From NCBI RefSeq assembly GCF_004328645.1, contig NZ_CP031395.1:3249501-3313500 (forward strand): a stretch of 64,000 nucleotides of DNA. The letters are read 5' to 3'. The notes under the pieces are model-generated. The model was not told the origin of the DNA. It ran no database searches and saw only the letters and a list, made by a program, of their open reading frames with translations. Of this stretch, positions 1-10,661 are shown in pieces. Every line of letters starts with the position of its first letter. Position 1 is the first letter of the stretch. The position numbers and the translations under genes are program-made. The stretch comes from Hylemonella gracilis (GTDB lineage: Bacteria; Pseudomonadota; Gammaproteobacteria; Burkholderiales; Burkholderiaceae_C).

Positions 1-340
1 ACACCCCGTAGGCGCGCTGGCCGAATTCGGCCGAGGCGCCGCGGACCAGCGCATTGCCACCCATGCGGAAAGCCTGACGCCGGGCCTCGATCAGCAGGTT
101 CTCTTCCACGGCCTCGGGGACCCGGGCCACGGGCCCGACGCCGGCCCACACGGTCACCGATGTGCTGCCCAGATTCTGGCAAGTGAAGACCTCCACCTCC
201 GTCGCCAGACGGATGTCTTCATGCTCGCGTGAGTTCAGGGCGCTGCAGGCCGACAAGGCACAGGCGGCGAGTGCAAATGCGCCGGCGGTTCCCAAGAAAC
301 CTGTACCGAGCCGCGTTGATGAGATGAACCATTTCCTCAT
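1..340 (-). CDS. DUF4156-like lipoprotein, 3' end outside window
   Basis: The reading frame starts at ATG 340 and is still open at base 1, so only the first 113 residues are visible. The N-terminus has a positively charged start, a hydrophobic stretch and a lipobox-like LSAC at about residues 28-31, which suggests an outer-membrane or periplasmic lipoprotein. The body has a Cys-Gln-Asn segment, then EAVEENLLIEARRQA and GGNALV, the pattern of the DUF4156 family. An excellent ribosome site (AAAGGAGG) lies 7 bases upstream and overlaps the stop region of the preceding gene, so the two are probably co-translated. Function is unknown. Confidence 0.72.
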   Translation of the reverse strand, partial: MRKWFISSTRLGTGFLGTAGAFALAACALSACSALNSREHEDIRLATEVEVFTCQNLGSTSVTVWAGVGPVARVPEAVEENLLIEARRQAFRMGGNALVRGASAEFGQRAYGV

Positions 341-353
341 GCCATGCCTCCTT

Positions 354-968
354 TCAAGCGTGGATGCCGGTCACCTGCAGGTAACCGGCGCGGGTGGCGG
401 GCGACACCGCCTCCAGCAACTGGGCATGCCGGGTCTGGTGGCGCGTGACCATGCGCGCATCGGCCACCGCGCGCGACCGGCAGAACCAGTGGCAGCTGTG
501 TTGCATCAGCAGCAACTCCGCCATCAGGGTGTAGGCCTTGTCGCGCGGCGAACGCTGGCCGCGGTTGTCCGCCACCGCGCCGATGCCTTCGGCGTGCATG
601 GCCAGCAGGGCGCGCATGTCGAATGTCCGCCGCGGCAAGAGCTTGTCCGCGTAGGGGAAGGACCAATCCAGGGTGCTGACCAGGGTCTGGTCATTCCAGA
701 CCTTGGCGAAGTCTTCGGCGAAACGTTTGAACTGGCGGCTCAAGTCCTGTTCGGCGCCCTGCAGACTGGCCCAGATCTGCTCGCGGCGGACCGGTTCGTT
801 GGCGTCGAGCGCGCGCAGATAGCCCTCCGTCACGGTCTGCATGAGCTTTTCGATCTGATGCTGGTTCAGAAACCGCGCCAGCAACAGGATGCGCCGACGC
901 TGGTCTTTCACCTTGAGGAACTGGAAGCCCAGGATGGGCGCGAGCACGAGGGCGAGGAATATCTCCAT
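354..968 (-). CDS. Conserved hypothetical protein with one N-terminal membrane segment (204 aa)
   Basis: I do not recognise a named family. The first 17 residues are hydrophobic (a membrane anchor or signal anchor), followed by a basic KVKDQRRR stretch and a mostly helical cytoplasmic-looking body rich in Arg, Gln and Leu. The gene starts 53 bases after the 5-oxoprolinase stop without a strong ribosome site, and its stop is embedded in the ribosome site of the lipoprotein gene that follows. That coupling suggests an envelope pair rather than a part of lactam metabolism. Confidence 0.6.
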   Translation of the reverse strand: MEIFLALVLAPILGFQFLKVKDQRRRILLLARFLNQHQIEKLMQTVTEGYLRALDANEPVRREQIWASLQGAEQDLSRQFKRFAEDFAKVWNDQTLVSTLDWSFPYADKLLPRRTFDMRALLAMHAEGIGAVADNRGQRSPRDKAYTLMAELLLMQHSCHWFCRSRAVADARMVTRHQTRHAQLLEAVSPATRAGYLQVTGIHA

Positions 969-1021
969 GCGTTTTTCTGATAGGTCGTTGCGGATGAACA
1001 GCCCATCAGTGTAGCCAAGGC

Positions 1022-4000
1022 TCAGCTGAGCGTGCCATATCCCCCGCCGCCCGGCGTGTGGATTTCGAAGACGTCACCGGGCTGCATCTCCGCGGTCCCG
1101 ATGTGCCCCAGCACTTCCACCGAATCGGCCGCTCCACCACGGAACGCGCGGACGACCCGGTTGATGCCCGGCTGCCCCGGCGCGCCACCGGCCATGCCGA
1201 AAGCACCGTGCACGCGACCATTCGACAGAATGCCCGCGGTCATCCTTTCCAGGAACTGGACGCGCCGCACGCCGCCGTCGCCGCCTCGCCAACGGCCAGC
1301 ACCGCCCGAGCCCCGGCGAATCTCGTAGGCCAGCAGGCGCACCGGGAAACGGAACTCCAGCACCTCGGGGTCGGTGAGGCGCGAGTTGGTCATATGGGTC
1401 TGCACCACGCTCGTGCCGTCGAAACCGCTCACCACGCGCCCGGTTTCGTCGATCACCGCCCCAGCGCCGGAGCCCCCCGAGATGGTCTCGTAGTACTGGT
1501 ACTGCGCATTGCCGAAGGTGAAGTTGTTCATCGTGCACTGGCTGGCCGCCATCATGCCCAGGGCGCCATAGAGCGCGTTGGTGATGCAGGAGGACGTTTC
1601 CACATTGCCCGCGACCACCGAAGCCGGCGGATTCGGGTTCAGCATCGAGCCCGGCGGAATGATGACCTTGAGCGGCTTGAGACAGCCCGCGTTGAGCGGA
1701 ATGTCGTCGTCGACCAGGGTACGGAAGACGTAGAGCACCGCGGCCATGCAGACGGCCGTGGGCGCATTGAAGTTGTTGATCTGCTGCGGGCTGGTGCCGG
1801 TGAAGTCGATCTCCGCGCCACGGCTGGCGACGTCGACGCGCACCGCCACGCTGATCTGCGCGCCGTTGTCCAGTGCCAGGGTGTAGCTACCGTCCTTGAG
1901 CCGGGTGATCACACGGCGCACCGACTCCTCCGCGTTGTCCTGCACGTGCCGCATATAGGCCTGCACCACGTCCAGGCCGAATTGCGCGACCATCTTGCGC
2001 AGTTCCTGCACGCCTTTTTCATTGGCGGCGATCTGCGCCTTCAGGTCGGCCAGGTTCTGCTGCGGATTGCGCGAGGGGTATTCGCCACTCGCCAGCAGCG
2101 CCAGCACCTCGGTTTCGCGCAGCGCGCCACGGTCCACCAGCTTCACGTTGTTGATCTGCACGCCCTCTTCCTCGATGCGCGTCGAGAACGGTGGCATGGA
2201 GCCCGGTGTGGTGCCACCGATGTCGGCGTGGTGGCCGCGCGAACCGACGTAGAACGTGGGCTCCGCGCTGCCCTGGATGTAAACCGGCGTGATCACCGTC
2301 ACGTCGGGCAGGTGGGTGCCGCCGTGGTAGGGATCGTTGAGCATGTAGACGTCGCCCGGCTGCATGCGGCCGGCGTTCTCGCGAATCACGGTCTTGATGC
2401 TCTCGCCCATGGAGCCCAGGTGCACCGGCATGTGCGGTGCATTGGCGATCAGATTGCCCTCGGCGTCGAACAGCGCGCAGGAGAAATCCAGCCGCTCCTT
2501 GATGTTGACCGAGTGCGCGGTGTTCTGCAGCTGCAGGCCCATCTGCTCGGCGATGTTCATGAAGAGGTTGTTGAACACCTCCAGCAGCACCGGGTCGGCC
2601 TGGGTGCCGGCGGCGTAGCGCTGCTCGCGCGCCACTCGGCGCTCCAGCACCAGGTGGTCCAGCGCGGTCAGCTTCGCTTCCCAGCCAGGTTCGACCACGG
2701 TGGTCGCGTTCTTCTCGGCGATGATGGCCGGGCCGGTGATCAGGTCGCCGGGGCGCAGGTCCTCGCGCACGACCAGGGCCGCCGGGTGCCACGCACCACC
2801 CGAGTAAAGCCGCACGGTGTCGCGACGCGGCGTTTCGCGCACCGGGCTCAGGGCCTGCCGCCGTTCGGTGGGTGCGTCGCCCGCGATCACAGCCTCGACC
2901 GACACCGCTTCGACGATCAGACCCTTGCCCTGCATCAGGAAGGCATAGCGTTGGCGGTAAGCAGTCTCGAAGGCGGCGACGATGCCCGCGTGGACAGCTT
3001 GCGGCGTCGCAGCCTCCGGGCAGGACACGACCAAGGCCGCATCGCTGCCTTCGTAACGTACATGCACGCGCCGCTGCACGGTGATCGCGCCTTGGCTGAC
3101 CTGCTGCCCCGCAAGTGCCTGCGACGCACTGTCCGCCAGGGCATCGAGCCGCGCCGTGAGGTCGGGCAAGGCCGCCTCGCTCAACGCCGTTTCCACCGCC
3201 TGTTCGCGGATCAGGCTCTGGTCGGCCAGGCCCATGCCGTAAGCCGAGAGCACGCCCGCGAGCGGGTGCACCAGTACCCGCGTCATGCCCAGGGCATCGG
3301 CCACCAGGCAGGCATGCTGACCGCCCGCGCCACCAAAGCATTGCAGGGTGTAGCGAGTCACGTCGTACCCACGCGCGACCGAAATCTTCTTGATGGCGTT
3401 GGCCATCTGCTGCACGGCGATGTTGATGAAGCCCTCGGCCACATCCTCGGCGCTGCGGCCGGTGCGGGTCGCCAGTCCGTCGAACTTGGCGCGCACGGCC
3501 TCGGCATCCAGGGTTTCATCCGCCTTCGGACCGAACACCTTGGGGAACCAGGCAGGCTGGATTTTCCCGAGGAAGACGTTGGCATCGGTCACAGCCAGCG
3601 GGCCACCGCGCCGGTAACTCGCCGGCCCGGGGTTGGCGCCCGCGCTTTCGGGTCCGACCCGGAAACGCGCACCGTCGAAGCTCAGGATGGAGCCACCGCC
3701 GGCTGCCACCGTGTGGATGCTCATCATGGGCGCGCGCATGCGCACCCCGGCCACCTGGGTCTCGAACTCGCGCTCGAAGGCGCCCGCGTAATGGCTCACG
3801 TCGGTGCTGGTGCCGCCCATGTCGAAGCCGATGACCTTCACGCCGCCCTCGGCCGGCGCGGAGGCCGCATCGGTGAAGGCCAACTCGGCCGTGCGTGCCA
3901 TGCCCACGATGCCGCCCGCCGGCCCGGACAGGATGGCGTCCTTGCCCTGGAAGGCATGGGCATCCGTCAAGCCGCCCGAGGATTGCATGAAGTACAGAGG

Positions 4001-4732
4001 CACGCCAGGCATCTCGCCCGCCACCTGCTCGACGTAACGGCGCAGGATGGGTGATAGATAGGCATCCACCACTGTGGTGTCGCCCCGGCTCACGAACTTC
4101 ATCAGCGGGCTGGTGCCGTGCGAGGTGCTGATCTGGGTGAAACCAACCTCGCGCGCGAGGTTGGCCGCCCGCGCTTCGTGCGCGGTGTAGCGGTAACCGT
4201 GCATGAACACAATGGCCACGCTGCGCAGGCCCGCGTCGAACTGCGCCTGCAAATCCTGCTTCAGTGTCGATGCGGCCGCCTCATCCAGGGGCGCCACCAC
4301 CTCGCCGTGCGCGTCCATGCGCTCCTCGGCCTCGACCACGGCGGTGTAGAGCAGTTCCGGCAGCAAGATGCGCCGATCAAAGAGGCGCGGCCGGTTCTGG
4401 TAGGCGATGCGCAGCGCGTCGCGGAAACCCCGGGTGGTGACCAGCAACGTGGGCTCGCCCTTGCGTTCCAGCAAGGCATTGGTCGCGACCGTGGTGCCCA
4501 TCTTCACGCATTCCACCAAGGCGGGCGTGACGGGTTCGCCCGCCTTCAGGCCGAGCAAGTGCCGGATGCCGGCCACCGCCGCGTCCTTGTACTGCTCCGG
4601 GTTCTCGGACAGCAGCTTGTGCGTGGTGAGGGTGCCATCGGGGCGCTTGGCCACGATGTCGGTGAAGGTGCCGCCACGGTCGATCCAGAATTGCCAGCGG
4701 CCTGCACTCAGAAGCGGATTCTTTTCAGTCAT
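1022..4732 (-). CDS. 5-oxoprolinase (ATP-hydrolysing), fused hydantoinase A/B type
   Basis: At 1236 residues this matches the eukaryote-like OPLAH form, in which HyuA- and HyuB-type halves are fused; it opens 5-oxo-L-proline to glutamate with ATP. The N-terminal hydantoinase A region begins with DRGGTFTD (residues 18-25), a second phosphate-binding signature [10 protein letters not shown] lies near residue 300, and the hydantoinase B half starts at about residue 705 ([17 protein letters not shown]). Related hydantoinases and acetone or acetophenone carboxylases share these domains, but those are normally two separate chains, so 5-oxoprolinase is the better call. It is the last gene of the TRAP-amidase-DUF1445 set, 28 bases after the DUF1445 stop. 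Confidence 0.88.
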   Translation of the reverse strand: MTEKNPLLSAGRWQFWIDRGGTFTDIVAKRPDGTLTTHKLLSENPEQYKDAAVAGIRHLLGLKAGEPVTPALVECVKMGTTVATNALLERKGEPTLLVTTRGFRDALRIAYQNRPRLFDRRILLPELLYTAVVEAEERMDAHGEVVAPLDEAAASTLKQDLQAQFDAGLRSVAIVFMHGYRYTAHEARAANLAREVGFTQISTSHGTSPLMKFVSRGDTTVVDAYLSPILRRYVEQVAGEMPGVPLYFMQSSGGLTDAHAFQGKDAILSGPAGGIVGMARTAELAFTDAASAPAEGGVKVIGFDMGGTSTDVSHYAGAFEREFETQVAGVRMRAPMMSIHTVAAGGGSILSFDGARFRVGPESAGANPGPASYRRGGPLAVTDANVFLGKIQPAWFPKVFGPKADETLDAEAVRAKFDGLATRTGRSAEDVAEGFINIAVQQMANAIKKISVARGYDVTRYTLQCFGGAGGQHACLVADALGMTRVLVHPLAGVLSAYGMGLADQSLIREQAVETALSEAALPDLTARLDALADSASQALAGQQVSQGAITVQRRVHVRYEGSDAALVVSCPEAATPQAVHAGIVAAFETAYRQRYAFLMQGKGLIVEAVSVEAVIAGDAPTERRQALSPVRETPRRDTVRLYSGGAWHPAALVVREDLRPGDLITGPAIIAEKNATTVVEPGWEAKLTALDHLVLERRVAREQRYAAGTQADPVLLEVFNNLFMNIAEQMGLQLQNTAHSVNIKERLDFSCALFDAEGNLIANAPHMPVHLGSMGESIKTVIRENAGRMQPGDVYMLNDPYHGGTHLPDVTVITPVYIQGSAEPTFYVGSRGHHADIGGTTPGSMPPFSTRIEEEGVQINNVKLVDRGALRETEVLALLASGEYPSRNPQQNLADLKAQIAANEKGVQELRKMVAQFGLDVVQAYMRHVQDNAEESVRRVITRLKDGSYTLALDNGAQISVAVRVDVASRGAEIDFTGTSPQQINNFNAPTAVCMAAVLYVFRTLVDDDIPLNAGCLKPLKVIIPPGSMLNPNPPASVVAGNVETSSCITNALYGALGMMAASQCTMNNFTFGNAQYQYYETISGGSGAGAVIDETGRVVSGFDGTSVVQTHMTNSRLTDPEVLEFRFPVRLLAYEIRRGSGGAGRWRGGDGGVRRVQFLERMTAGILSNGRVHGAFGMAGGAPGQPGINRVVRAFRGGAADSVEVLGHIGTAEMQPGDVFEIHTPGGGGYGTLS

Positions 4733-4760
4733 GTTGCAAATGAAGTGATGATGAGATTTT

Positions 4761-5558
4761 TCAGAACACCGCCATGCGGCTGTTCAGCAAGTCGGTGACC
4801 AGCATGTGACCGGGCGCGTGGGTGATGCAGAAATCCGGCTTGACGGCGGCCACGACCGATTGCGGCGTCACGCCACAGGCCCAGAACACCGGGACTTCGC
4901 CCGGCCGGATGTCCACCGCGTCGCCATAGTCGGGACGATGGATGTCGGTGATGCCGATCTCGGCCGGATCGCCGAAATGCACCGGTGCGCCATGCACGGA
5001 CGGGAAGCGCGAAGTCACCTGGATGGCGCGGATGGCGTCGGCCGCCTTCAAAGGGCGCATGGACACCACCAGCGGCCCCTGGAACACCCCCGCCGCCTGT
5101 GTAGGCACACGGGTGCGGTACATGGGCACGTTGCGCTGCTGTTCGATGTGGCGCACTGGCAAATCGTTCTCCAGCATGGCTTCCTCGAAGGAAAAGGAAC
5201 AGCCGATCAGGAAGGACACGAGGTCCTCGCGCCAGAAGTCGCGCACATCGGTCGGCTCGGCGACCAGTTGCCCCTTTTCCCAGACACGGTAGCGCGGGAT
5301 GTCGGTGCGGATGTCGATGTCATGCCCCAACTCGGGCAGCGCCGGGCTGCCGGGCTCGGACATGGCCAGCAGGGGGCAGGGCTTGGGATTGCGCTGGCAG
5401 AAAAGCAAAAAATCATCGGCCAGGGCCCGCGGCAGGATGGCCAGATTGGCCTGCACTCTGCCGGGAGCCAGGTTCGCGGTGGGGCCGGTCAGTTGACCGT
5501 TGCGCGCGCTCAGACGCACCTGGTAGGCGGCCTCGTCCATCCGGGTTTCGTGTTTCAT
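4761..5558 (-). CDS. DUF1445 protein, putative hydro-lyase / D-glutamate cyclase family
   Basis: 265 residues, full length for the DUF1445 family (Bacillus YcsI, mammalian DGLUCY C-terminal domain). DGLUCY interconverts D-glutamate and 5-oxo-D-proline, and ycsI sits with the pxpABC 5-oxoprolinase genes in Bacillus. Visible conserved stretches include [41 protein letters not shown] and the C-terminal [11 protein letters not shown]. Its start ATG overlaps the amidase stop (ATGA), showing translational coupling. Placement directly before a 5-oxoprolinase supports a role in pyroglutamate or D-glutamate metabolism; the exact reaction is an inference from the family. Confidence 0.82.
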   Translation of the reverse strand: MKHETRMDEAAYQVRLSARNGQLTGPTANLAPGRVQANLAILPRALADDFLLFCQRNPKPCPLLAMSEPGSPALPELGHDIDIRTDIPRYRVWEKGQLVAEPTDVRDFWREDLVSFLIGCSFSFEEAMLENDLPVRHIEQQRNVPMYRTRVPTQAAGVFQGPLVVSMRPLKAADAIRAIQVTSRFPSVHGAPVHFGDPAEIGITDIHRPDYGDAVDIRPGEVPVFWACGVTPQSVVAAVKPDFCITHAPGHMLVTDLLNSRMAVF

Positions 5559-6916
5559 GTGGCAGTCTTGTGCAGGCGGGCCTCGATGGCCAATCCGATG
5601 GACAGGATGCGGCGGTCGGCGCCATTCGCGCCAGCGAGCATGAGACCCACGGGCGCGTCACCTGCGCAGTGGCACGGCAGGGACAAGGCGCAGCCATCCA
5701 GGAAATTGATGAGGGTGGAGTTGCGCAACATCAGCAGATTGGTCGCGCCATACAGTTCATCGGAGGCCTCCAGGGCGGCAATCGGCGGCGCGATCACGGG
5801 CGTGGTCGGCATCAGCAGCGCGTCATACCCCGCGATGCGCTGTTCAACGCCGGCGACCCAGGCCTTGCGCGCGGCCATCAGGTCCAGCCAATCGGCAGCG
5901 GACAGGGCGGCGCCACGCCGGATGCGCGAGATCACCCGGGGGTCGTAGCGCTCGGGCGCGCGCGCGATGTGCGGGCGATGCCAGGCCCAGGCCTCGGCAG
6001 CGGTGAATCCGCCCTGCGCATTGAGAGTGGCGAGCTGCGCGAATTCTGGCAACGCGATCTCCTCCACCTGCGCACCCGCGGCCGACAGCGCTCGCACACT
6101 GGCGTCAAAAGCGGCCGCCACATCGGCGTCCATGCCTTCGCGTACCAAGGTCAGTGGCAAGGCCAGGCGCAGATGGCGCAAAGAGGCTGGCGCGGGCAAG
6201 TCCGCGTTCTGCTCGCCGGACAGAATCGCGTCGAGCGCCGCGCAACAGGCCACGCTGGCCGCCAACGGACCGATAGAGTCCAGTTGGGCGGACAAGGGCA
6301 ACACCCCGTCCATCGGAACCCGACGGGCGCTCGGCTTGAAACCCGTCAGCCCGCACAGGGCCGAGGGAATGCGCACCGAGCCACCCGTGTCCGAACCGAT
6401 GGCGGCCACTGCCATGCCGTCGGTCACCGAAACGGCTCCTCCCGAGGTGGAGCCACCAGGGATGCGCCCGGTGGCACGGTCCCAGGGGTTGCGTGGCGTG
6501 CCGTAGTGCGGGTTGAGTCCCAGGCCGGAATAGGCGAACTCCGTCATGTTGGTGCGCCCCACGATCACCGCGCCGGCGGCGATCAGGCGCTGCACGACAA
6601 GCGCATGCGCCTTGGCGGGCTCGGCGTCACGCAGCACCACGGAGCCCGCCAGCGTGGTCTCACCCGCCACGTCGAACAAATCCTTGATCGACACCGGCAG
6701 GCCTTCGAGCAGCGAGCGCGCCAGCCCGGCCCCCAACAACCAGTCGGAGGCTTGAGCCTGCGCGCGGGCGCGTTCGGCGTACACGCGGGTAAAGACGCGC
6801 ACGCCCTCGCCGGCCGGGTCGCTGGTGCGCGTCAGCGCCGTCTCGACCAGATCGCGTGCGGTCACGCGACCCGTGCGCAGGGCCTCGGCCTGCTGCTGCA
6901 AGGTAGGCAGGCTCAT
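5555..6916 (-). CDS. Amidase (amidase signature family)
   Basis: 453 residues from ATG 6916, which is preceded by GAGGTG. The amidase-signature triad is visible: Lys78 in PVSIKDLFD, the cis-Ser region GGSTSGG (154-160) and the nucleophile Ser180 in [12 protein letters not shown] longer frame runs upstream to 7024, but those residues are low-complexity Arg/Ser/Cys overlapping the previous gene, so the internal ATG is preferred. It overlaps or abuts both neighbours (DUF2848 stop at 6918, DUF1445 start at 5558). Substrate unknown; the context suggests an amide or N-carbamoyl compound that feeds the 5-oxoprolinase branch. Confidence 0.88.
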   Translation of the reverse strand: MSLPTLQQQAEALRTGRVTARDLVETALTRTSDPAGEGVRVFTRVYAERARAQAQASDWLLGAGLARSLLEGLPVSIKDLFDVAGETTLAGSVVLRDAEPAKAHALVVQRLIAAGAVIVGRTNMTEFAYSGLGLNPHYGTPRNPWDRATGRIPGGSTSGGAVSVTDGMAVAAIGSDTGGSVRIPSALCGLTGFKPSARRVPMDGVLPLSAQLDSIGPLAASVACCAALDAILSGEQNADLPAPASLRHLRLALPLTLVREGMDADVAAAFDASVRALSAAGAQVEEIALPEFAQLATLNAQGGFTAAEAWAWHRPHIARAPERYDPRVISRIRRGAALSAADWLDLMAARKAWVAGVEQRIAGYDALLMPTTPVIAPPIAALEASDELYGATNLLMLRNSTLINFLDGCALSLPCHCAGDAPVGLMLAGANGADRRILSIGLAIEARLHKTAT

Positions 6917-6917
6917 G

Positions 6918-7598
6918 TCAGGACACCTCGGGCAACACGTCGATCTGGTAGCTGTGCCGCAAGCTGCGCTGGCGCCGCGGGTCGTACAGCTCCATCGTGA
7001 ACGACGTCGCCGGGCGGATGCCACCGATGGCGGCCATGGTGCCGCAGGTCATGCCCGCGCCCTCGGGCAGCACACCACGCTCATGGTCGACGATGAGTTC
7101 CAGCGGCGTGCGCAGGGAAGCGACCTGCCCTTCCTGGTAGAGCACGCTCTGGCCGTTCTCGACGATGTAAGACCGCAGGATCAACTCGTCCCAATGGTCG
7201 GCCACCTCGCTGTGCAACCAGGCCGAGCGCGCCACCGGCTTGACGCACACTTGCTTGGACAGCGCCACGCTGTGTGCCTCCAGCTTGCGATCGGTGTGGT
7301 CCGAGGCCACACTGACGTAAAGCGCGCCGCCCTGCGTGAAAACGAAGGCTTCCGCCTCGCCCGAGGTGTGCGGCCCCACGACCTGCACACGGTCGGCCTG
7401 CGTGAGTTGATTGCTCGCGACCCGGTAGTACAAGGGCACGCGGCTGGGACGCGGCACGCCCAAGGCTTGCAACTCCTCGATGTGGTGCTCGACGGCGGCG
7501 CGATCGCGCCCGGCCCACCCCGCGACGATCAGCGTGTGGAAATCGATGTCCAGGGCTCGTGGACCCGTGTTGGTTTCAACTTGAAATCCGGTTTTCAT
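6918..7598 (-). CDS. DUF2848 family protein
   Basis: 226 residues, usual length for DUF2848, a family resembling fumarylacetoacetate-hydrolase-fold proteins. Conserved features include VPLYYRVASNQLTQ, the acidic/His segment VASDHTDRKLEAHSV and the C-terminal GMTCGTMAAIGGI followed by FTMELYDPRR. The family often sits beside amidases and transporters for small organic acids. It starts 19 bases after the TRAP large-permease stop and almost abuts the amidase. No reaction can be assigned from sequence. Confidence 0.8.
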   Translation of the reverse strand: MKTGFQVETNTGPRALDIDFHTLIVAGWAGRDRAAVEHHIEELQALGVPRPSRVPLYYRVASNQLTQADRVQVVGPHTSGEAEAFVFTQGGALYVSVASDHTDRKLEAHSVALSKQVCVKPVARSAWLHSEVADHWDELILRSYIVENGQSVLYQEGQVASLRTPLELIVDHERGVLPEGAGMTCGTMAAIGGIRPATSFTMELYDPRRQRSLRHSYQIDVLPEVS

Positions 7599-7617
7599 GG
7601 TTCAGTCAGGGAAAGAG

Positions 7618-8901
7618 TCATCCAAAGACACGGGGCAGCCAAAGCGCCAGATCAGGAAACCAGGTCAGCAACAGCAGCAGGACCGCCATCGCGCCGACGA
7701 AGGGCAGGCTGCCAACGATCACGGCCGTCATGGAGCCGCTCTTGCGCACGCTTTGCACGACAAAGAGGTTGAGCCCTACGGGCGGCGTGATGAGCGCGGC
7801 CTCGACCAACACAATGATCAGGATGCCCAACCAGACCGGGTCGTAGCCCAGTCCGATCATGATGGGCGCGATGACCGGGATGGTCATGATCATCATGGAC
7901 AGGGTTTCCATGAAACAGCCCAGCACCAGATAGAACAAGACCACGATCAGCAGCATCCAGCCGGGTGACAGTCCCAGCCCCGTGATCGAACGGGTCAGCG
8001 CATCAGTCAGCCCTGTCGCCGCCATCACGAAGTTGAGGAAAGCCGCCGCCAGCACGATCAGCATGATCATGGCCGTGGACTTCATCGCGCCTTCCACCGC
8101 GTCGCGCAACATGGACAGCGTCAGGCGCCGGGAACAGGCTGCCAGCACCAGCGCGCCCAATACGCCCAAGGCGGCAGCCTCGGTGGGCGTGGCCAGGCCA
8201 GCGTAGATGGAACCAACCACCAGCAGGAAGATGCCCAGCGGCGGCAGCAGGTGCAACAGGCTCGCGAAACGCTCTCGCCAGGTCGCCTGGATCTTCTTGC
8301 CACCCCAGGCGGGTTTGATCACGCAGGCAATCCACACCGTGAGCATGAACAACCCCGCCAGCAGCAGGCCGGGGAGGATGCCAGCGAGGTAGAGCTTGGG
8401 CACCGAGGAATTCGTCAGCACACCATAGATGACCAGATTGATCGAGGGCGGGATCAGAATGCCCAAGGTACCGCCCGCGGCAAGGCTGCCGAGGAACAAG
8501 GGTTCGTTGTAGCCGTTCTTTTGGATCTGCGGAATCGACACCGTGCCCACCGTCGCCGCCGTGGCCACGCTGGAACCCGAAGTCGCCGCGAACAGGGCCG
8601 AGGCCCCGATGTTGGCGTGCATCAGGCCACCCGGCAGCCAGGACAGCCACAGACTCATGGCGCCGTACATGCGTTCGGCGAAACCGCCCCGCAGCAGCAC
8701 TTCCCCCAACAGAACAAAAAGAGGGATGGAAACGAGAAGAAATTCGTTGTTGGTGCTCCAGGCGATTTCACCGATGCCACGCGTCAGCGGCAACATGGAA
8801 AAAAGGCCATCCAGCGTGAAGCCCAGCAAACCCAGGGCAGCACCCACGGGCAGGGACAGGCCAACCAGCACGAGCAGCAGGATCAGGGCGGTGGCGATCA
8901 T
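7618..8901 (-). CDS. TRAP transporter large permease subunit (DctM type)
   Basis: 427 residues, a strongly hydrophobic 12-13 helix protein with DctM hallmarks: ALFAATSGSSVATAATVG, GGTLGILIPPSINLVIYG, AGLATPTEAAALGV and ALITPPVGLNLFVVQ. It uses an ion gradient to move an organic acid delivered by the periplasmic binding protein. The start overlaps the DctQ stop (ATGA). It lies between the binding protein/DctQ genes and the DUF2848-amidase-5-oxoprolinase genes, so its substrate is probably a lactam, amide or amino-acid-like acid. Confidence 0.93.
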   Translation of the reverse strand: MIATALILLLVLVGLSLPVGAALGLLGFTLDGLFSMLPLTRGIGEIAWSTNNEFLLVSIPLFVLLGEVLLRGGFAERMYGAMSLWLSWLPGGLMHANIGASALFAATSGSSVATAATVGTVSIPQIQKNGYNEPLFLGSLAAGGTLGILIPPSINLVIYGVLTNSSVPKLYLAGILPGLLLAGLFMLTVWIACVIKPAWGGKKIQATWRERFASLLHLLPPLGIFLLVVGSIYAGLATPTEAAALGVLGALVLAACSRRLTLSMLRDAVEGAMKSTAMIMLIVLAAAFLNFVMAATGLTDALTRSITGLGLSPGWMLLIVVLFYLVLGCFMETLSMMIMTIPVIAPIMIGLGYDPVWLGILIIVLVEAALITPPVGLNLFVVQSVRKSGSMTAVIVGSLPFVGAMAVLLLLLTWFPDLALWLPRVFG

Positions 8902-9497
8902 GCGCGTTCCTCCATCAGCAGACGCTCGCCGGCGGCGGCTTCGTCCTCGGCTTCCTCCTGGGAGGAGCGGACACCGCCGATCTCCTTGACCGTCACCAAG
9001 TCACCCGTGACCAAGGCGGTCGAAGCGCGCAGCAGCATCAAGGCCACCGTCACACACATCCAGGCCAAGCCCAGCAACCACAGGCCCTGGGGTATCCACA
9101 GAGGCGTGCCCAGCGGCGTGTTGGCCGCCGATTTCTGGATCCAGGAGGTCTCGACCATGTCGTAGACATAACGCGTTAATACCGTCATGAACACGCCCAG
9201 GGACGCCAGCGCCAGCCAGTCGATCACCGCGGACAGACGAACTGGCAGATGCTGGTAGATCACGTCCACGCGCACGTTCGCGCGCTGCAGCGTAACGAAA
9301 GCCAGCGACCAGGACGTCCCGATGGCGAAGGCGTAGCTCGACAGCTCGTCGGCCCCGCCCACGGTGAAGCTGAAAAGCTTGCGCGCGATCACGTCGAAGG
9401 AAATCAGCAACACGCTCGCAATGGCAAGCGCTCCTCCGAACCAGACCGCGCCGCGGGACACGGCCTCGGCGCGACGCAGGAGTTGGCTCAGCATCAT
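8898..9497 (-). CDS. TRAP transporter small permease subunit (DctQ type)
   Basis: 199 residues with four predicted membrane helices, at about residues 18-40, 55-75, 95-115 and 140-160. The DctQ signature FDVIARKLF and the AFAIGTSWSLAFVTLQRANVRVDV segment are visible. The acidic C-terminal tail (EEAEDEAAAGERLLMEE) is longer than in many DctQ proteins. Both ends overlap neighbours by 4 bases (ATGA), with the binding protein upstream and DctM downstream. Confidence 0.9.
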   Translation of the reverse strand: MMLSQLLRRAEAVSRGAVWFGGALAIASVLLISFDVIARKLFSFTVGGADELSSYAFAIGTSWSLAFVTLQRANVRVDVIYQHLPVRLSAVIDWLALASLGVFMTVLTRYVYDMVETSWIQKSAANTPLGTPLWIPQGLWLLGLAWMCVTVALMLLRASTALVTGDLVTVKEIGGVRSSQEEAEDEAAAGERLLMEERA

Positions 9498-10542
9498 TTC
9501 TTCGCCACGAAACCAAGCGACTTGCCGATGGTGGCATTGAAGTCACTCACGCACTGATCCGAGCAGCGCGCGGCCCACTTGGGCAGCACGATCTCGGTGG
9601 TCAGCTTCTTGAGCAAGGCCTTGTCCGCGGCACTGGGTTGAACGATCTTGACCTTGCCCTTGACCGGCAGGGTACAGGCCGCGGCGCCCCCGTTGCAGTC
9701 ATACCCTAGCTGGGTCTGCTTGGCGGCGGCGTCCCACATGTCGTTCATCAACTTGTCGATATGGGTCTGCAAAAAGGTCTGCACCTTGGGGTCGAGCTTG
9801 TCCCAGGCCTTCTGATTGACGGCGTGGATCTGCTGATTCCAGTTGATGGGCAACGCGTAAAGGTGCGTTGCCACCTCGTACCACTTGGCCGAATAGCCCG
9901 ACAGCGAGCCCGTGATCGCACAGTCCACGACCTTGTTCTGCATGGCCGGAACCACTTCGCCAAAAGCCATGGTCACGCTGGTTCCCCCAGGGCTTCCACG
10001 AACTCGGCTTGCGTGCGGCTGCTGGTGCGCACTTTCTTGCCCTTCACATCGGCCAGCCCATTGAGGGTCGCATTGCAGAACAGCACCTGGGCCGGATAGG
10101 GCGAGATACCCAGGATCTTGACGCTGGAACCCTGGCCATAGAACTTGTCGTAGACCGGCTTGAAGAGATCGGTCACCTTGCGCGCGGCCGCGGCATCAGG
10201 TGCGAGGCCAGGCAGGTCGATCGCTTCATTGATCGGGTTGTCGCTGGCGAAGTACGACAGGGTGGCCGTGCCGAACTCCAGCACGCCAGAGGACAACAGG
10301 CGCATCAACTCCGGACCCTTGACGCCCATCTCGTTGAAGCCCTTGATCTCGGCCGTCACCTGCCCTTTGGACAGCTCAGGGATGGTCTTGGTCCAGAACG
10401 GCTGTTCGAACTCCTGGTACGCGGTGAGATTGCTCAGGCCCCCTGCGATCTTGAGCTGCGTGCGGGGCAGGTTCTGAGCCAAAGCGGGAACTGCCAGCAC
10501 CGTGGCAATCCAGGCGAACAAGGTGAGCGCGTGTTTTTTCAT
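9494..10542 (-). pseudogene. TRAP transporter binding protein (DctP type), broken by a -1 frameshift
   Basis: The start ATG 10542 has AGGAG upstream and begins a signal peptide ending near ALA-QN. The first frame reads correctly as far as AEFVEALG, then stops at 9973; the protein continues in a second frame from 9976 as VTMAFGEVVPAMQNKVVD to the end. Adding one C to the CCCCC run at 9984-9988 (G on the coding strand) restores ...EALGGTSVTMAFGE..., the expected DctP sequence. Without it both membrane subunits would lack their binding protein. The single-base change in a homopolymer could be a real mutation or a sequencing error. Confidence 0.85.
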
Positions 10543-10661
10543 GAGGGGAACTCCTGTGCGGTTGAGAAAGGAACGGTGTCCCATTCCAACCGAGCGGGCA
10601 TGAACTGTCCAATCGCGATTTCGGATGCCAAGGTATAAATTTTTCTTGGGTCTCAAAAATC

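Noticed and set aside
1058..4054. Very long plus-strand open frame (998 codons)
   Set aside because: Antisense to the 5-oxoprolinase gene; composition is His/Arg/Gly-rich with no domain, a GC-skew artefact.
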